DNA of 64,000 nucleotides from an uncultured Mucispirillum sp. (GCA_944326705.1 CALVEY010000009.1:1-64000), one strand, 5' to 3'; shown: positions 1 to 9,632, counted from the first letter of the stretch. Notes: generated by a model from the letters alone, not told the origin. Made by a program: numbers and translations.

Positions 1-131
1 GATTGTGGCGATAAATCTAACTTATCCATTTCTGTTTGGTAATTTTTAGATACTTCTGAAGTGGATAAAATGTTAGATTTATTATTACTTAATAAAACTT
101 GTATGCTGGTATAATTGCTACTAATTTCCAT
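1..131 (-). CDS. N-terminal part of an unrecognised protein, cut by the window edge
   Basis: An open minus-strand frame starts at an ATG at 129-131 and runs off the left edge, giving 43 residues beginning MEISSNYTSIQVLLSNNKSN. A strong ribosome binding site (GGAGGGAG on the minus strand, about 134-141) sits just upstream, which supports a genuine start. The visible part is polar, rich in Ser and Asn, and has no signal peptide or membrane segment. I do not recognise a family. The region 132-277 is AT-rich intergenic DNA between this gene and the divergent pseudouridine synthase. Confidence 0.55.
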   Translation of the reverse strand, partial: MEISSNYTSIQVLLSNNKSNILSTSEVSKNYQTEMDKLDLSPQ

Positions 132-277
132 TACTCCCTCCTTATATACAGTGGAAGATTTTTCCTAATTTATATTTAATATGTGTTAACTAGCAAATTT
201 TGTGCCATAAATTATTTGAATAATATTTTAAATTAATATTTATTGACACATTTATGCTCTTTTATTATAACTCCACT

Positions 278-967
278 ATGAATGAATACAGCTATATTGA
301 AATATATAAAGATAAAAATATATTAGCAGTGCAGAAAAATCATGGTGTATATGTTATTCCTGACAGGCAGAATAGTGTTACTCCATTAATAGATATTTTA
401 AGGCAGGATTATGGTGAAGTATATGTTACTCACCGACTTGATGCAGGCACTGGCGGCTTAATGATATTTGCAAGAAATAAATCTGCCCACAGACATATTT
501 CTATGCAGTTTGAAAAATCTGCCATTATAAAATATTATATTGCTGTTACTGAAAATAAAATATTTCCACAGTCTCTAATGCTTCCACTTGCTAAATCAAA
601 CCATGGAAAATATGCCATTAACTTTAAAAGCGGTAAAAATGCTGTAACTTCCTTTTATAACCTTTCATCAAGTAATAAAGGTGCATTAGTGCTTGCTGAG
701 CCTAAAACTGGCAGAACTCACCAAATCAGAGTGCATCTTAAAGCATTAAAAGCTCCCCTTTATCAAGACTTTCTTTATAACAAAAAAACAAATGATAAAA
801 GGCTTACTTTGCAGTGCTTTTATATGGGGCTTTTAAACCCTGAAAATGAAAAATATATAAGTTTTACATCAAATATTACAAATTTTATGCTAAAACATAT
901 CAATCTACTTGAATTATCAGAAAAAAGTGTGTATCAATATAATTATGAAAGCAAACAACCAATTTAA
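278..967 (+). CDS. RluA-family RNA pseudouridine synthase
   Basis: Converts specific uridines of rRNA or tRNA to pseudouridine in the cytoplasm. The catalytic signature is present as HRLDAGTGGLMIFAR, with the Asp of HRLD as the expected nucleophile, and the downstream GRTHQIRVHL motif is typical of the RluA/RluC/RluD group. At about 229 residues it is a short member without an N-terminal S4 domain, so the target site cannot be assigned. An in-frame ATG at 254 would add eight residues (MLFYYNST). I prefer 278 because family homology begins right after it; neither start has a clear ribosome binding site. The 3' end overlaps the next gene, suggesting co-transcription. Confidence 0.85.
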   Translation: MNEYSYIEIYKDKNILAVQKNHGVYVIPDRQNSVTPLIDILRQDYGEVYVTHRLDAGTGGLMIFARNKSAHRHISMQFEKSAIIKYYIAVTENKIFPQSLMLPLAKSNHGKYAINFKSGKNAVTSFYNLSSSNKGALVLAEPKTGRTHQIRVHLKALKAPLYQDFLYNKKTNDKRLTLQCFYMGLLNPENEKYISFTSNITNFMLKHINLLELSEKSVYQYNYESKQPI

Positions 968-2003
968 AAATATACTTGTATTTAATCCTGCTTATTTAGG
1001 GGATACTATAATTACTACACCATTAATAAGAGCTCTGCATGTGCTTTATCCTAAAGCAAGAATCTCTTTCTGCGTACGGCCTGAGCATGCTGACCTTTTT
1101 TATAATATACCATTTATTGATGAAGTTATTATTTTTGATAAAAGAAATACTCAAAAAGGGTTTTCTGGGCTTTTAAGGTTTGTAAAAATTATATCTAACT
1201 ATCAGTTTGATTTAATTATAGATTTGCACTTATCACTTCGCTCAACTACTTTATTTTCTATGGTGAAAAATACTTATATTGTAGGCTTTTCTTCTGCAGT
1301 TATGAGCTATCTTTTTAATAAACGAGTAGAGAAAAAGCAGGAACTTTGTGAAGTAGAAAGAAATCTTATGATTTTAAGTGCATTATGTGATGATTTTTCA
1401 CTTGATGAAGCTAAAAAAATAGGCGGACCACTGACCACCTATATAGATGAACATTTAAAAGAAAATACTCTTTCTTATTTTGCAGCCTCTGCACCTGAAA
1501 AAAAGATAGTTGGTATTGCCCCAGGCAGTGTGTGGCCTACTAAAAGATACCCTGTTGAATATTTTGTAAAAGTAGCAGAAGATTTATATAATAAAGGTTA
1601 TGCAATAGCATTATTTGGCGGCAAAGATGATAAAGACAGCCTTGATGAATTTGCTAATCTTTTTAAATATCCTTATTTTGATTTTGCATATAAAACATCA
1701 TTAAAAGAACTGCCGGCTATACTTTCTGCAGTTGATTTACTTTTATCTAATGACAGCGGAGCAATGCATATAGCTATTGCTGGTGGCACTCCAGTAGTTG
1801 CAGTATTTGGACCTACTGTTAAGTCATTAGGCTTTTTTCCATACGATGACAAAAGTATTGTAGTTGAAAATAATGATTTAAACTGCAGACCATGTGGAAA
1901 ACATGGCGGTCATACATGCCCAAAAGGTCATTTTAAATGTATGAAAGATATTGAGCCTGAAAGAGTTTTAATTGCTGCTCTTTCTATTTTGCAGCAGGGC
2001 TGA
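945..2003 (+). CDS. GT9 heptosyltransferase (WaaF/heptosyltransferase II-like)
   Basis: Glycosyltransferase family 9 enzyme expected to add ADP-heptose to the LPS inner core at the cytoplasmic face of the inner membrane. The N-terminal ILVFNPAYLGDTIITTPLIRAL is the GT9 acceptor-side motif, and SNDSGAMHIAIAGGTPVVAVFGPT near the C terminus is the nucleotide-sugar binding signature. A Cys-rich tail (CRPCGKHGG, then CPKGHFKCM) is shared with the next gene and common in this family. An upstream in-frame ATG at 909 lies deep inside the pseudouridine synthase and adds non-homologous residues, so I start at 945 (MKANNQ). It overlaps the preceding gene by 23 nt. Confidence 0.88.
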   Translation: MKANNQFKNILVFNPAYLGDTIITTPLIRALHVLYPKARISFCVRPEHADLFYNIPFIDEVIIFDKRNTQKGFSGLLRFVKIISNYQFDLIIDLHLSLRSTTLFSMVKNTYIVGFSSAVMSYLFNKRVEKKQELCEVERNLMILSALCDDFSLDEAKKIGGPLTTYIDEHLKENTLSYFAASAPEKKIVGIAPGSVWPTKRYPVEYFVKVAEDLYNKGYAIALFGGKDDKDSLDEFANLFKYPYFDFAYKTSLKELPAILSAVDLLLSNDSGAMHIAIAGGTPVVAVFGPTVKSLGFFPYDDKSIVVENNDLNCRPCGKHGGHTCPKGHFKCMKDIEPERVLIAALSILQQG

Positions 2004-2006
2004 TGT

Positions 2007-2981
2007 ATGAAGGAAATTTTAGTTGTCAGATTCAGCTCACTTGGGGATATTGTGCTGCTTACAGGCGTATTAAAATATGTTAAAGAAAATCTATCAGAAG
2101 ATATTGCAATAGATTTGCTGACCTACTCCCACTTTGCAGGAGTTTTACAGGATTATCCATATATCAGGAATATTTATACTATAAAAAAAGGCGACTCTTT
2201 AGTTGATTTAAATGAAACAGTATCTACTATGCCTAACTATGATATTGTTTTTGACCTGCATGATAATATACGCTCTTCTTTTGTCCGCCTTATTTCTTCA
2301 TGTAAAAGCTATGTATATAATAAACATTCGCTTGCTAGAAGGCTCTATGTTAAACACAGACTTTGCCGCTCTAGGCTTCAGGAACATACTGTTATTAAGT
2401 ATTTTAAACCTTTTATGAAAGCTTTTAAACTTAATATGCCTGATATTGAAATGTTAAGACCATACCTGCCTTTTCCTAATATTGAAAAAAAATCATTTAA
2501 CAATGCAGTTATACACCCTTTTGCTTCAAAATCCACAAAAGAATGGCCTTTTTTTGCAGAGCTTGGAAGTATACTTTCTGATGACGGCTTAAATGTTACA
2601 TATATTGGTAACGGCGAAATTAATGTGCCTGCATCAGCTGATGATAAAACAGGTAAAGTTTCCCTTTCTGCACTAATTGAGTTTATTGCTCATGCTGATA
2701 TATTTATTACAACAGATTCTGGACCTATGCATATTGCAGCAGCTTTGAATATACCAACTATTGCAATATTTGGACCTACTACAAAAGAACTTGGTTTTTA
2801 TCCACCTTTTAAAAATACAAAAGTTATAGAATATGTAGGCTTAAAATGCAGACCATGCCATATTCACGGCAGCAGCTACTGTTATAAAAAACATTTTAAA
2901 TGTATGCTTGATATTGGTGTAGAAGAAGTGCGCTATCATGTTAATGATATGCTTAGCCGTAATCAGAAAATTACAGGTTAA
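2007..2981 (+). CDS. GT9 heptosyltransferase (second copy)
   Basis: A second glycosyltransferase family 9 protein, 324 residues, starting 3 nt after the first and so in the same operon. The N terminus ILVVRFSSLGDIVLLTGVL matches the WaaC/WaaF pattern, TTDSGPMHIAAALNIPTIAIFGPT is the donor-binding motif, and a Cys-rich tail (CRPCHIHG, then CYKKHFKCM) parallels its neighbour. The pair probably adds two successive core heptoses, or acts on another heptose-bearing glycan; which enzyme acts first cannot be told. The protein is predicted cytoplasmic or peripheral to the inner membrane. Confidence 0.88.
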   Translation: MKEILVVRFSSLGDIVLLTGVLKYVKENLSEDIAIDLLTYSHFAGVLQDYPYIRNIYTIKKGDSLVDLNETVSTMPNYDIVFDLHDNIRSSFVRLISSCKSYVYNKHSLARRLYVKHRLCRSRLQEHTVIKYFKPFMKAFKLNMPDIEMLRPYLPFPNIEKKSFNNAVIHPFASKSTKEWPFFAELGSILSDDGLNVTYIGNGEINVPASADDKTGKVSLSALIEFIAHADIFITTDSGPMHIAAALNIPTIAIFGPTTKELGFYPPFKNTKVIEYVGLKCRPCHIHGSSYCYKKHFKCMLDIGVEEVRYHVNDMLSRNQKITG

Positions 2982-2984
2982 TCT

Positions 2985-3554
2985 ATGAAATACATATTAG
3001 CTTTATTCTTTACACTTTTTGCTTTTAATGTATCTGCTCAAAATGTTTTAAATCCTGTTATTATTGATGAGTATAAAGCATTAGACAGCCAAAGCGCCAT
3101 AGAATATCTGCAAAGAAAACTTAATCCTAAATTTCCTAAAGATACACATATTAAAATTGATGATATAACCCTTTCAGGTGAAAATTTTAAAATGATTTCA
3201 TTTTATTATTCAGAATATGACGGGGCAACAAGAGGCACAAGCCAGTATTTTATATCCTTTTGGAAAGATAATAAAAAATATCTTCAATGCATCGGCTCTA
3301 ATATATTAGATATTTATGACCCAGTAGTTACTATCGCAAATAATATTGTAACTATTAAGGCTTATAAAAGATATATGCCACTTTCTGTTTTTTATTACTC
3401 ATTTATTTATGAAAAAAATAATATTTTCTTTAATTCCATAATGGAAATATCTACTGACGGCGATAATAATACTGATATGTTATACCATTTTACAAAAGAT
3501 AATATGACAGTAAATATTAACTCTATCTTTGCAGATAAGCTAATTAAAAAGTAA
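2985..3554 (+). CDS. Exported protein of unknown function (189 aa)
   Basis: Starts 3 nt after the second heptosyltransferase. The N terminus MKYILALFFTLFAFNVSAQ is a clear Sec signal peptide with a likely cleavage after SAQ, so the mature protein should be periplasmic or outer-membrane associated. The rest is a mixed polar sequence rich in Asn, Asp and Tyr with no Cys motif, repeat or transmembrane helix that I recognise. Position in the operon suggests cell-envelope work, but that is inference only. It converges on the minus-strand gene ending at 3563, with an 8-nt gap. Confidence 0.72.
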   Translation: MKYILALFFTLFAFNVSAQNVLNPVIIDEYKALDSQSAIEYLQRKLNPKFPKDTHIKIDDITLSGENFKMISFYYSEYDGATRGTSQYFISFWKDNKKYLQCIGSNILDIYDPVVTIANNIVTIKAYKRYMPLSVFYYSFIYEKNNIFFNSIMEISTDGDNNTDMLYHFTKDNMTVNINSIFADKLIKK

Positions 3555-3562
3555 AAAAATAT

Positions 3563-3964
3563 TTATTTAAAATATTCCTTTGCTTTATCGATTGTATCAA
3601 TGATAGCTGATTTTTCAGGCTTTTTATTTTTACTGCAAAACCACATTGTCCAGTCATTATCTTTGACAGGTACTTTATACTCTTTTTTACCTGCTTTAAA
3701 GATTACTGTATCTATTTCATCAAAATTTATAAATTCCATTTCTATATTATTTTCTTCTGCATAGTTTTGAGCTTGAAATGAATAATTATTTTGGTCATCA
3801 GCAATTACATAAAAGGCATCTTCACCCTGCTCCTGCTTTATTTTATTTATATATTCTTTAGATATACCAAATTCAACCATAGTATTTTTTGTGCAGTCAA
3901 TTACTTTTGTTTCTGCATAACAGTTCACTGCAAATATCATAAATAATATAAGAAATTTTTTCAT
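3563..3964 (-). CDS. Small exported protein of unknown function (133 aa)
   Basis: The signal peptide MKKFLILFMIFAVNCYAE is followed by a 115-residue acidic domain with no recognised family. The ribosome binding site AAGGTAAG overlaps the end of the upstream transglycosylase gene, 8 nt away, so the two are co-transcribed. The first 24 nt of the coding strand (3941-3964) are identical to the first 24 nt of the large exported protein gene that starts at 17934. The two N termini therefore share MKKFLILF, although the mature proteins show no evident similarity. Confidence 0.68.
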   Translation of the reverse strand: MKKFLILFMIFAVNCYAETKVIDCTKNTMVEFGISKEYINKIKQEQGEDAFYVIADDQNNYSFQAQNYAEENNIEMEFINFDEIDTVIFKAGKKEYKVPVKDNDWTMWFCSKNKKPEKSAIIDTIDKAKEYFK

Positions 3965-3971
3965 ATTTTTC

Positions 3972-5558
3972 TTACCTTACATTTTTCTTAATAGTCAGCA
4001 CTCTTCCTGCATAAATATTAGATGATGTCAGCTTATTTATGCTTTTAATGCTTGCAACTGATGTATTAAATTTTTTAGCAATACTCCATAAAGAATCACC
4101 GCTTTTAACTCTGTATTTAATATTTGCAACCTGACGTGATGATTTTTTTGCAGCAATACTAACATTAGTATAGCCATCTTTTGTTACCATAATATACTGC
4201 CCAGGATATATTCTGCTTGGTCTTATATTAGGATTTAACTTCTGCAAATCTTTCATACGCATATTGTGGTTGTGTGCTATGCCTATAAAAGTATCCCCTT
4301 TTTTAACTTTGTAATATTTTGGGTCTATCTTTTCTAATACTTGAGCAAACATACTGTCTATTTTTATATTGCTGTATTCTTTTATAGGTATAAATACTTT
4401 TCTTGCAGTTAAAAGACTTTCTCTTTTTATACCGTTTACTCTTAAGATATCTTCTTTTGTTACATCAAACTTTTGAGCAATTTCAGCAACACTTTCACCG
4501 CGTCTGCCTTCATATATTTTATACCTTGCCCTTTCTTCTGCTCCAGCCTGCGCAAGTATCTGTTTTGCTTCACTATCTCTTAAATAAGGCACTCTTATTT
4601 TATATGCTGATGGTGGAGTTATTGGCAGCTTTAAGGCTGGGTTTAAATCCCGCATTAAATCATAACTTACGCCAAGTTCATTTGCCAGCCAGTAAATATT
4701 AGTTGATGCTGGTGCTTCTACTGTAGAAAATAAAAGCGGCATATCTGTAGGCGGTGTAAATCCGTATTTTAAATAGTTTTTATAAATAATAAGCTGTGCT
4801 AAATATTTCGGTACATAATCTCTTGTTTCAAGTTTTAATGTATTTCTGCTTGATATTTTAAAAAAGTCATTTGTGTCATGTTTTTGTATAGCTCTTGCCA
4901 TTCTGCCAGGACCTGCATTATATGCAGCAAGTGCAAGATACCAGTCACCAAATCTTTCATATAGTGATTTTAAGTATTTTGCAGCAGCTCTTGTTGCTTT
5001 TTCAAAATCTCTTCTTTCATCTACCCAGAAATTCTGCTCCATACCATACATTTTACCTGTGCCCTGCATAAACTGCCACATACCAGTTGCGCCTGCATGG
5101 CTGACAGCATGAGTATTATATCCGCTTTCTGTAAAAGCAAGCACTACTAAATCACTTGGCAGCCCTTCTTGTAAAAATATATCTTTTACAAGATACATAT
5201 ATTTATTAGAGCGGTTAAGCCAGCTTTGAGTAGTTGATGGAACTCTTTCTGTATAGTATTTAATATAGGCATTTACCCTGCCAGTCATAGCCATAGGCAC
5301 ATTAAACTCTTTAAACTCTTCATAATATGGCGAGTTTTCCTCTATATCATCATTAGAATATGATGAATATATGCTTAAATCAGGCAGCGGAAGTGTGCTG
5401 TCATCAATAGCTGTAAATATTTCATAATAATCTGAGCTTTCTTTTGCTATTTTACCAGCCTCCCTTATAGTTTCTTTTACCTGCTGATTTCCTGCTCCTG
5501 CACAGCCTGTTATTATCAATGCTCCTGCTAGTATAATACTTAATTTACTTTTCTTCAT
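3972..5558 (-). CDS. MltD-like membrane-bound lytic murein transglycosylase with LysM repeats
   Basis: Cleaves the MurNAc-GlcNAc bond of peptidoglycan to 1,6-anhydro products in the periplasm. The N terminus ends in a lipobox (LIITGCAG), so it should be a lipoprotein. The SLT domain spans roughly residues 110-230, with the catalytic Glu in AFTESGYNTHAVSHAGATGMWQF and the supporting motif ALAAYNAGPGR. Three LysM peptidoglycan-binding repeats follow, around residues 345-392 (the most divergent), 415-460 and 480-526 (YRVKSGDSLWSIAKKFN is a classic LysM). Length and order match MltD. It lies just downstream of an LpoA-like lipoprotein, consistent with a cell-wall remodelling operon. Confidence 0.9.
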   Translation of the reverse strand: MKKSKLSIILAGALIITGCAGAGNQQVKETIREAGKIAKESSDYYEIFTAIDDSTLPLPDLSIYSSYSNDDIEENSPYYEEFKEFNVPMAMTGRVNAYIKYYTERVPSTTQSWLNRSNKYMYLVKDIFLQEGLPSDLVVLAFTESGYNTHAVSHAGATGMWQFMQGTGKMYGMEQNFWVDERRDFEKATRAAAKYLKSLYERFGDWYLALAAYNAGPGRMARAIQKHDTNDFFKISSRNTLKLETRDYVPKYLAQLIIYKNYLKYGFTPPTDMPLLFSTVEAPASTNIYWLANELGVSYDLMRDLNPALKLPITPPSAYKIRVPYLRDSEAKQILAQAGAEERARYKIYEGRRGESVAEIAQKFDVTKEDILRVNGIKRESLLTARKVFIPIKEYSNIKIDSMFAQVLEKIDPKYYKVKKGDTFIGIAHNHNMRMKDLQKLNPNIRPSRIYPGQYIMVTKDGYTNVSIAAKKSSRQVANIKYRVKSGDSLWSIAKKFNTSVASIKSINKLTSSNIYAGRVLTIKKNVR

Positions 5559-5573
5559 TTACTATTAACCCTT

Positions 5574-7154
5574 TTATTTTGGAAGCGATTCTGTCCCTTC
5601 TTCTATTTTTGGCTTAAATCTGCCTTTTTCTACCAGTTTATAGCCATCTGCATATAAAAGAACTGGAGTTCTAACTGCATATCCATTTATTACATCATCT
5701 ATATTTGTAATATATTGTCCTGCTTCATCTTTATTAACTATTTTATTAATATATGTAATAATATCGTAACCTAACGCACTTTTGCCGCTCATTGGAATAC
5801 CATAAAAACCTTTATAGTCATTTGATATTCTAAGATATTCTTCGTTACCTGCTAAAAATGCAGAAGTTAAAAGATATACTCCTTTAAAATATGAACGCTG
5901 GTCAGCTGCAATATCATATTCTGGAATATAGCTTGTCATTACAAGCACATCTTGTATTGTGCTGTTTACCTGCCAGTATTTTGCAATAGGTATAATATCA
6001 AGTATTTCTTTTTCATCTGCCATGATGATTATTACATAAGATTTATCTTTATCTTCCTGTAATATATTCTGCAACTCTACCTGATATCTGCCAGATGTTT
6101 TTACAACAAAAGCCTCTTTGCCTGCACTTTGAAATGTATCAGCAATTATCCTGCCATGAGTTTCATGTAAGTCTGATGTGATAATTACTGCTTTTGATTT
6201 ATTTTTTACTAATCTTAATTCGCCTGCAATTTCACTTAACTGCAGCCAGTCAACACCAAGATTTGTTTTATGACCACCTATAAATAAATCATAATTATTT
6301 AATCTTAAAAGCATATCTGTTTTACTTTCTTCATCTGCTGCAAAGTCTGATACAGGTTCAAGTTGATAGTTATTGTTATATTTACCCATACCATATATCA
6401 TACCTGCTGCCACATCATCAAAAATATCGCCGCCTGCTAAATTGATTTTAGCATCTGGTTTTATATTTATTTCTTCTATTATATCTGCTTCTGATGATAC
6501 AGTATCCATATTTTCAACAGCACCGCCAATACCTATTGCCTGCAGATATTCTTCATAAGTCATGTTATCTGTCATAATAGGAAGAGGCTGTTCTTCTATT
6601 GTTTCTGCTGCTATCTCTTTAAATTTTTCTTTTCCGTCTATTGCAATATCAATACATGTATTTATTTCTGCATCATTTGTTACAAGCACACCAAGCTGGT
6701 TGCAGTATATCTGCATTACTCGCATATATACAGGTGTTCTTCTCATTTCTCTAACATTATTTGCCATATTAATGGCTGCACCTTTTTCTCCCTCTCTGAT
6801 TAAGGATTCCATTTTCCAAAGCTGACCAAAAATAGTCATTTCTTCATCAAGGTTTTTTGAGTTGTAGCTTTTATCAATAAGCAGCCTGCCGTAGTTTTCA
6901 TCACCATAGTAAAGGTAGTATGAGCCTAAAAGAAGTGTAGCAGAATCAGCAATAAATAAATCAGGATGAACAGTTAACTCTCTAAGTTTTACAATATCCT
7001 GATTTTGCAGCTGTCTTGCAGCATAATATTCTGGATAAAATGTTTTGCTCTGCTGGCCTTTTAAGGCACAGCCGTTTAATATTATTACAGCACTAACGGC
7101 TAATAATACAGTAAGTCCGTGTAATCGGTGATTCAATCCTAATTTTTTCAACAT
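5574..7154 (-). CDS. LpoA/LppC-like lipoprotein with a periplasmic-binding-protein fold (inferred)
   Basis: A 526-residue lipoprotein: the signal sequence ends in AVIILNGCALKG, giving a lipidated Cys around residue 29. The N-terminal half is helical and TPR-like. The C-terminal half (about 290-510) resembles the type I periplasmic-binding fold of the LppC/LpoA family, the penicillin-binding protein activators, with alternating hydrophobic strands such as SKAVIITSD, SYVIIIMAD and IQDVLVMTSYIP. The link to peptidoglycan synthesis is inference, supported by the adjacent MltD-like gene. The start lies 62 nt inside rsmG; GAGG with 5-nt spacing before ATG 7154 supports it. A branched-chain-amino-acid receptor relative is the alternative. 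Confidence 0.6.
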   Translation of the reverse strand: MLKKLGLNHRLHGLTVLLAVSAVIILNGCALKGQQSKTFYPEYYAARQLQNQDIVKLRELTVHPDLFIADSATLLLGSYYLYYGDENYGRLLIDKSYNSKNLDEEMTIFGQLWKMESLIREGEKGAAINMANNVREMRRTPVYMRVMQIYCNQLGVLVTNDAEINTCIDIAIDGKEKFKEIAAETIEEQPLPIMTDNMTYEEYLQAIGIGGAVENMDTVSSEADIIEEINIKPDAKINLAGGDIFDDVAAGMIYGMGKYNNNYQLEPVSDFAADEESKTDMLLRLNNYDLFIGGHKTNLGVDWLQLSEIAGELRLVKNKSKAVIITSDLHETHGRIIADTFQSAGKEAFVVKTSGRYQVELQNILQEDKDKSYVIIIMADEKEILDIIPIAKYWQVNSTIQDVLVMTSYIPEYDIAADQRSYFKGVYLLTSAFLAGNEEYLRISNDYKGFYGIPMSGKSALGYDIITYINKIVNKDEAGQYITNIDDVINGYAVRTPVLLYADGYKLVEKGRFKPKIEEGTESLPK

Positions 7155-7680
7155 TTAAACCTCGCTTTTCTATTACAGGTAATGCTTCTTTTAGTTCTTC
7201 ATCAAGCCTTTCACCTTTATACATTACCCACTTAGTGTTTTGTTTTGATATTTGAAAAGAGTTTTTTAAAAGCTCTTTTACAGTGGATACTCCCCTTGCT
7301 GTAATAATATCAAAACTTCTATCTTTTATGTTTTCTACCCGTGTATTTAATACTTCAATATTTTTAAGCTCTAACGCTTTTGCTGACTCTTCTAAAAATC
7401 TGCATTTTTTGCCTATACTCTCTATAAGAGTAATTTTTAATTCTGGATAAAAAATCCCAAGTACAATACCTGGAAAACCGCCGCCGCTTCCAATATCTGC
7501 TAAACTGCCCTTCGGTGATTCATACTGCTGGAAGTAGTATATACTATCATAATAATGTTTCAAGTAAAATTCTTCCTTTTCCTTTATAGCAGTTAAGTTT
7601 ATTTGACAGTTTAAATGTAATTCATAAAACTTTTCAAGCTTTTTTTCTATTATTTCTGTTGTTTTTATTAATTTATCCAT
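7093..7680 (-). CDS. rsmG: 16S rRNA (guanine-527 N7) methyltransferase RsmG
   Basis: A SAM-dependent methyltransferase that modifies G527 of 16S rRNA. The SAM motif is ADIGSGGGFPGIVLGI (about residues 60-75), followed by LIESIGKKCRFLEE and the ITARGVS region typical of GidB/RsmG. At 195 residues it is close to the family norm. It overlaps the end of mnmG by 8 nt and the start of the next lipoprotein gene by 62 nt. The mnmG-rsmG pairing is a widely conserved arrangement near bacterial origins. Confidence 0.93.
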   Translation of the reverse strand: MDKLIKTTEIIEKKLEKFYELHLNCQINLTAIKEKEEFYLKHYYDSIYYFQQYESPKGSLADIGSGGGFPGIVLGIFYPELKITLIESIGKKCRFLEESAKALELKNIEVLNTRVENIKDRSFDIITARGVSTVKELLKNSFQISKQNTKWVMYKGERLDEELKEALPVIEKRGLNVEKIRIESPITRTYCIISR

Positions 7681-9538
7681 TATTTCTCTTCTCTTTATTT
7701 ATTGCAATTTCTAATATTGATACAGCAGACATACTCATTCCTGGTATCCTTAAAGCCTGTCCTAATGTTTTTGGTCTTATTCTGCTGAGTTTTTCTCTAT
7801 ACTCCCGCCTTAAACCTGCAATATTGCTGTAATCAAAATCATCTGGTATTTTTTTATCTTCTAATGATTTATATTTTTTAATATCTTCTTCCTGCAGGCT
7901 TATATATCCTGAATATTTTATTATTGTTTCAACCTGTTTTGCTGCCCTGTCTGTAATAGTTGTTAAACCCATATCATAAAGCATATCTATATTTGTTTCT
8001 GGTCTTTTTAAAAATTCATAGCAGGATATGCCCCTGTCTAAGGATATATTATATTTTTCAAGTTTTTCTCTGTTTTCTTTAAGTCTTATTGTTTCTTTTT
8101 TAAATCTTTCTACTTCATTATATACACTTTCTTTTTCTGATAAAAACCTTTCATATCTTTCTTTAGAAATTAATCCAAACTTATAACCGTATTCCAGCAG
8201 CCTGTATTCTGCATTATCTTCCCTTAAATGCAGCCTGTATTCTCCGCGGGAAGTAAACATTCTATAAGGCTCATCTACCCCTTTTGTTACTAAGTCATCA
8301 GTTAATACACCTATATAGCTTTCGTTTCTTCCTAAGATAAATGGCTCTTTCTTATCAAGTGATAATACAGCATTAATACCAGCCATAAGCCCTTGACATG
8401 CTGCTTCTTCATATCCACTTGTGCCGTTAATCTGCCCTGCAAAATACAAGCCTTTTATTATTTTTGTTTCGTAAGTTGGGTATAATATTGTAGGCTGAAA
8501 TGCTTCATATTCTATAGCATAGGCTGGCCGTATAAACTGGCAGTTTTCAAGCCCTTTAATAGTTCTGTATGCAGCAAGCTGTGCATCAACCGGCAGTGAT
8601 GTAGAAAATCCGTTAGGATATACTTCTCTGCTGTCGTATCCTTCCCTTTCTAATATAATTTGATGTCTTGTTCTGTCTGGAAATTTTGCAATCTTATCTT
8701 CCATACTCGGACAGTATCTTGGACCTATCCCCTTATCTGCAGAATTATAGTATATACTTCTATGGATATTTTCTTTTACTATTTTATGGGTTTCTTCATT
8801 AGTGTATGTTGCATAACATTTGATTTGTGGAAGTTTAAAGCTTTTATTTTCAAAAGAAAATGGTATCTTCTCCCCTTCCATTTCATATACTTCTAATTTA
8901 GAATAATCTATTGTGCGTATATCTATCCTTGCAGGTGTTCCTGTCTTTAATCTTACAGCAGTAAAACCGATTTCTTTTAATGATTTAGATAACTCTATTG
9001 ACGGCTTTTCATAAGTTCTGCCTGCAGGAAAACTTGTTTCCCCAATAAATACTTTGCCGTTTAAAAATGTTCCTGTGCATATTATGGCTTTCCTACATTT
9101 AAAATCTTCGCCCCATATATTGCCTATGCCACATATTTCATTATCTTTTATATAAATCTGTGATACTTCACCCTGCTTAACTTCTAAACTGCTCTGGCTC
9201 ATTAAAGTATTTATCATTCTTCTAACATATATCTTTTTATCAGCCTGACCTCTTGAGCTTTTTGCTGCTGCCCCTTTTTTACTGTTAAGCATTTGGAACT
9301 GGATGCAGGCATCATCAATATTTTTTGCTATCTCTCCACCTAATGCATCTATATCTTTTACAAGATTGCCTTTTGCAAGACCGCCAATTGCAGGGTTACA
9401 GCTCATTTGTGCAATACTGTCTATTGTTGATGTTAAAAGCAGAGTTTTTGCACCCATCCTGCTTGCAGCAAGTGCCGCCTCACAGCCTGCATGGCCACCG
9501 CCTACAACTATTACATCATATATTTTATCAAAATTCAT
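7673..9538 (-). CDS. mnmG: tRNA uridine-34 carboxymethylaminomethyl synthase MnmG (copy paired with rsmG)
   Basis: The FAD-dependent partner of MnmE in forming cmnm5U34 in tRNA. The dinucleotide motif GGGHAGCEAALAASRMGA opens the protein. Both family cysteines are present, in MSCNPAIGG and in GPRYCPSMEDK, and the FAGQINGTSGYEEAACQG motif is intact. The loop usually resembling GPAVRATRAQADR reads GAAAKSSRGQADKK here, a departure not shared by the second copy at 11336-13198. The length, 621, is normal. The start has AAGGAA upstream. This is the copy in the conserved mnmG-rsmG context. Confidence 0.92.
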   Translation of the reverse strand: MNFDKIYDVIVVGGGHAGCEAALAASRMGAKTLLLTSTIDSIAQMSCNPAIGGLAKGNLVKDIDALGGEIAKNIDDACIQFQMLNSKKGAAAKSSRGQADKKIYVRRMINTLMSQSSLEVKQGEVSQIYIKDNEICGIGNIWGEDFKCRKAIICTGTFLNGKVFIGETSFPAGRTYEKPSIELSKSLKEIGFTAVRLKTGTPARIDIRTIDYSKLEVYEMEGEKIPFSFENKSFKLPQIKCYATYTNEETHKIVKENIHRSIYYNSADKGIGPRYCPSMEDKIAKFPDRTRHQIILEREGYDSREVYPNGFSTSLPVDAQLAAYRTIKGLENCQFIRPAYAIEYEAFQPTILYPTYETKIIKGLYFAGQINGTSGYEEAACQGLMAGINAVLSLDKKEPFILGRNESYIGVLTDDLVTKGVDEPYRMFTSRGEYRLHLREDNAEYRLLEYGYKFGLISKERYERFLSEKESVYNEVERFKKETIRLKENREKLEKYNISLDRGISCYEFLKRPETNIDMLYDMGLTTITDRAAKQVETIIKYSGYISLQEEDIKKYKSLEDKKIPDDFDYSNIAGLRREYREKLSRIRPKTLGQALRIPGMSMSAVSILEIAINKEKRNNG

Positions 9539-9632
9539 ATATTCCTTAGTATCTTTTTTTTATATTTTATTTTCAGCCTTGTATTATATCATCTTTTATT
9601 AATATCTGCTATAATTTATTTAATTTTCTTTA

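Noticed and set aside
8660-8896. Plus-strand open frames inside mnmG, gyrA, dnaN, pepA and other minus-strand genes
   Set aside because: They are antisense or out-of-frame to well-recognised genes, without ribosome binding sites or recognisable domains.
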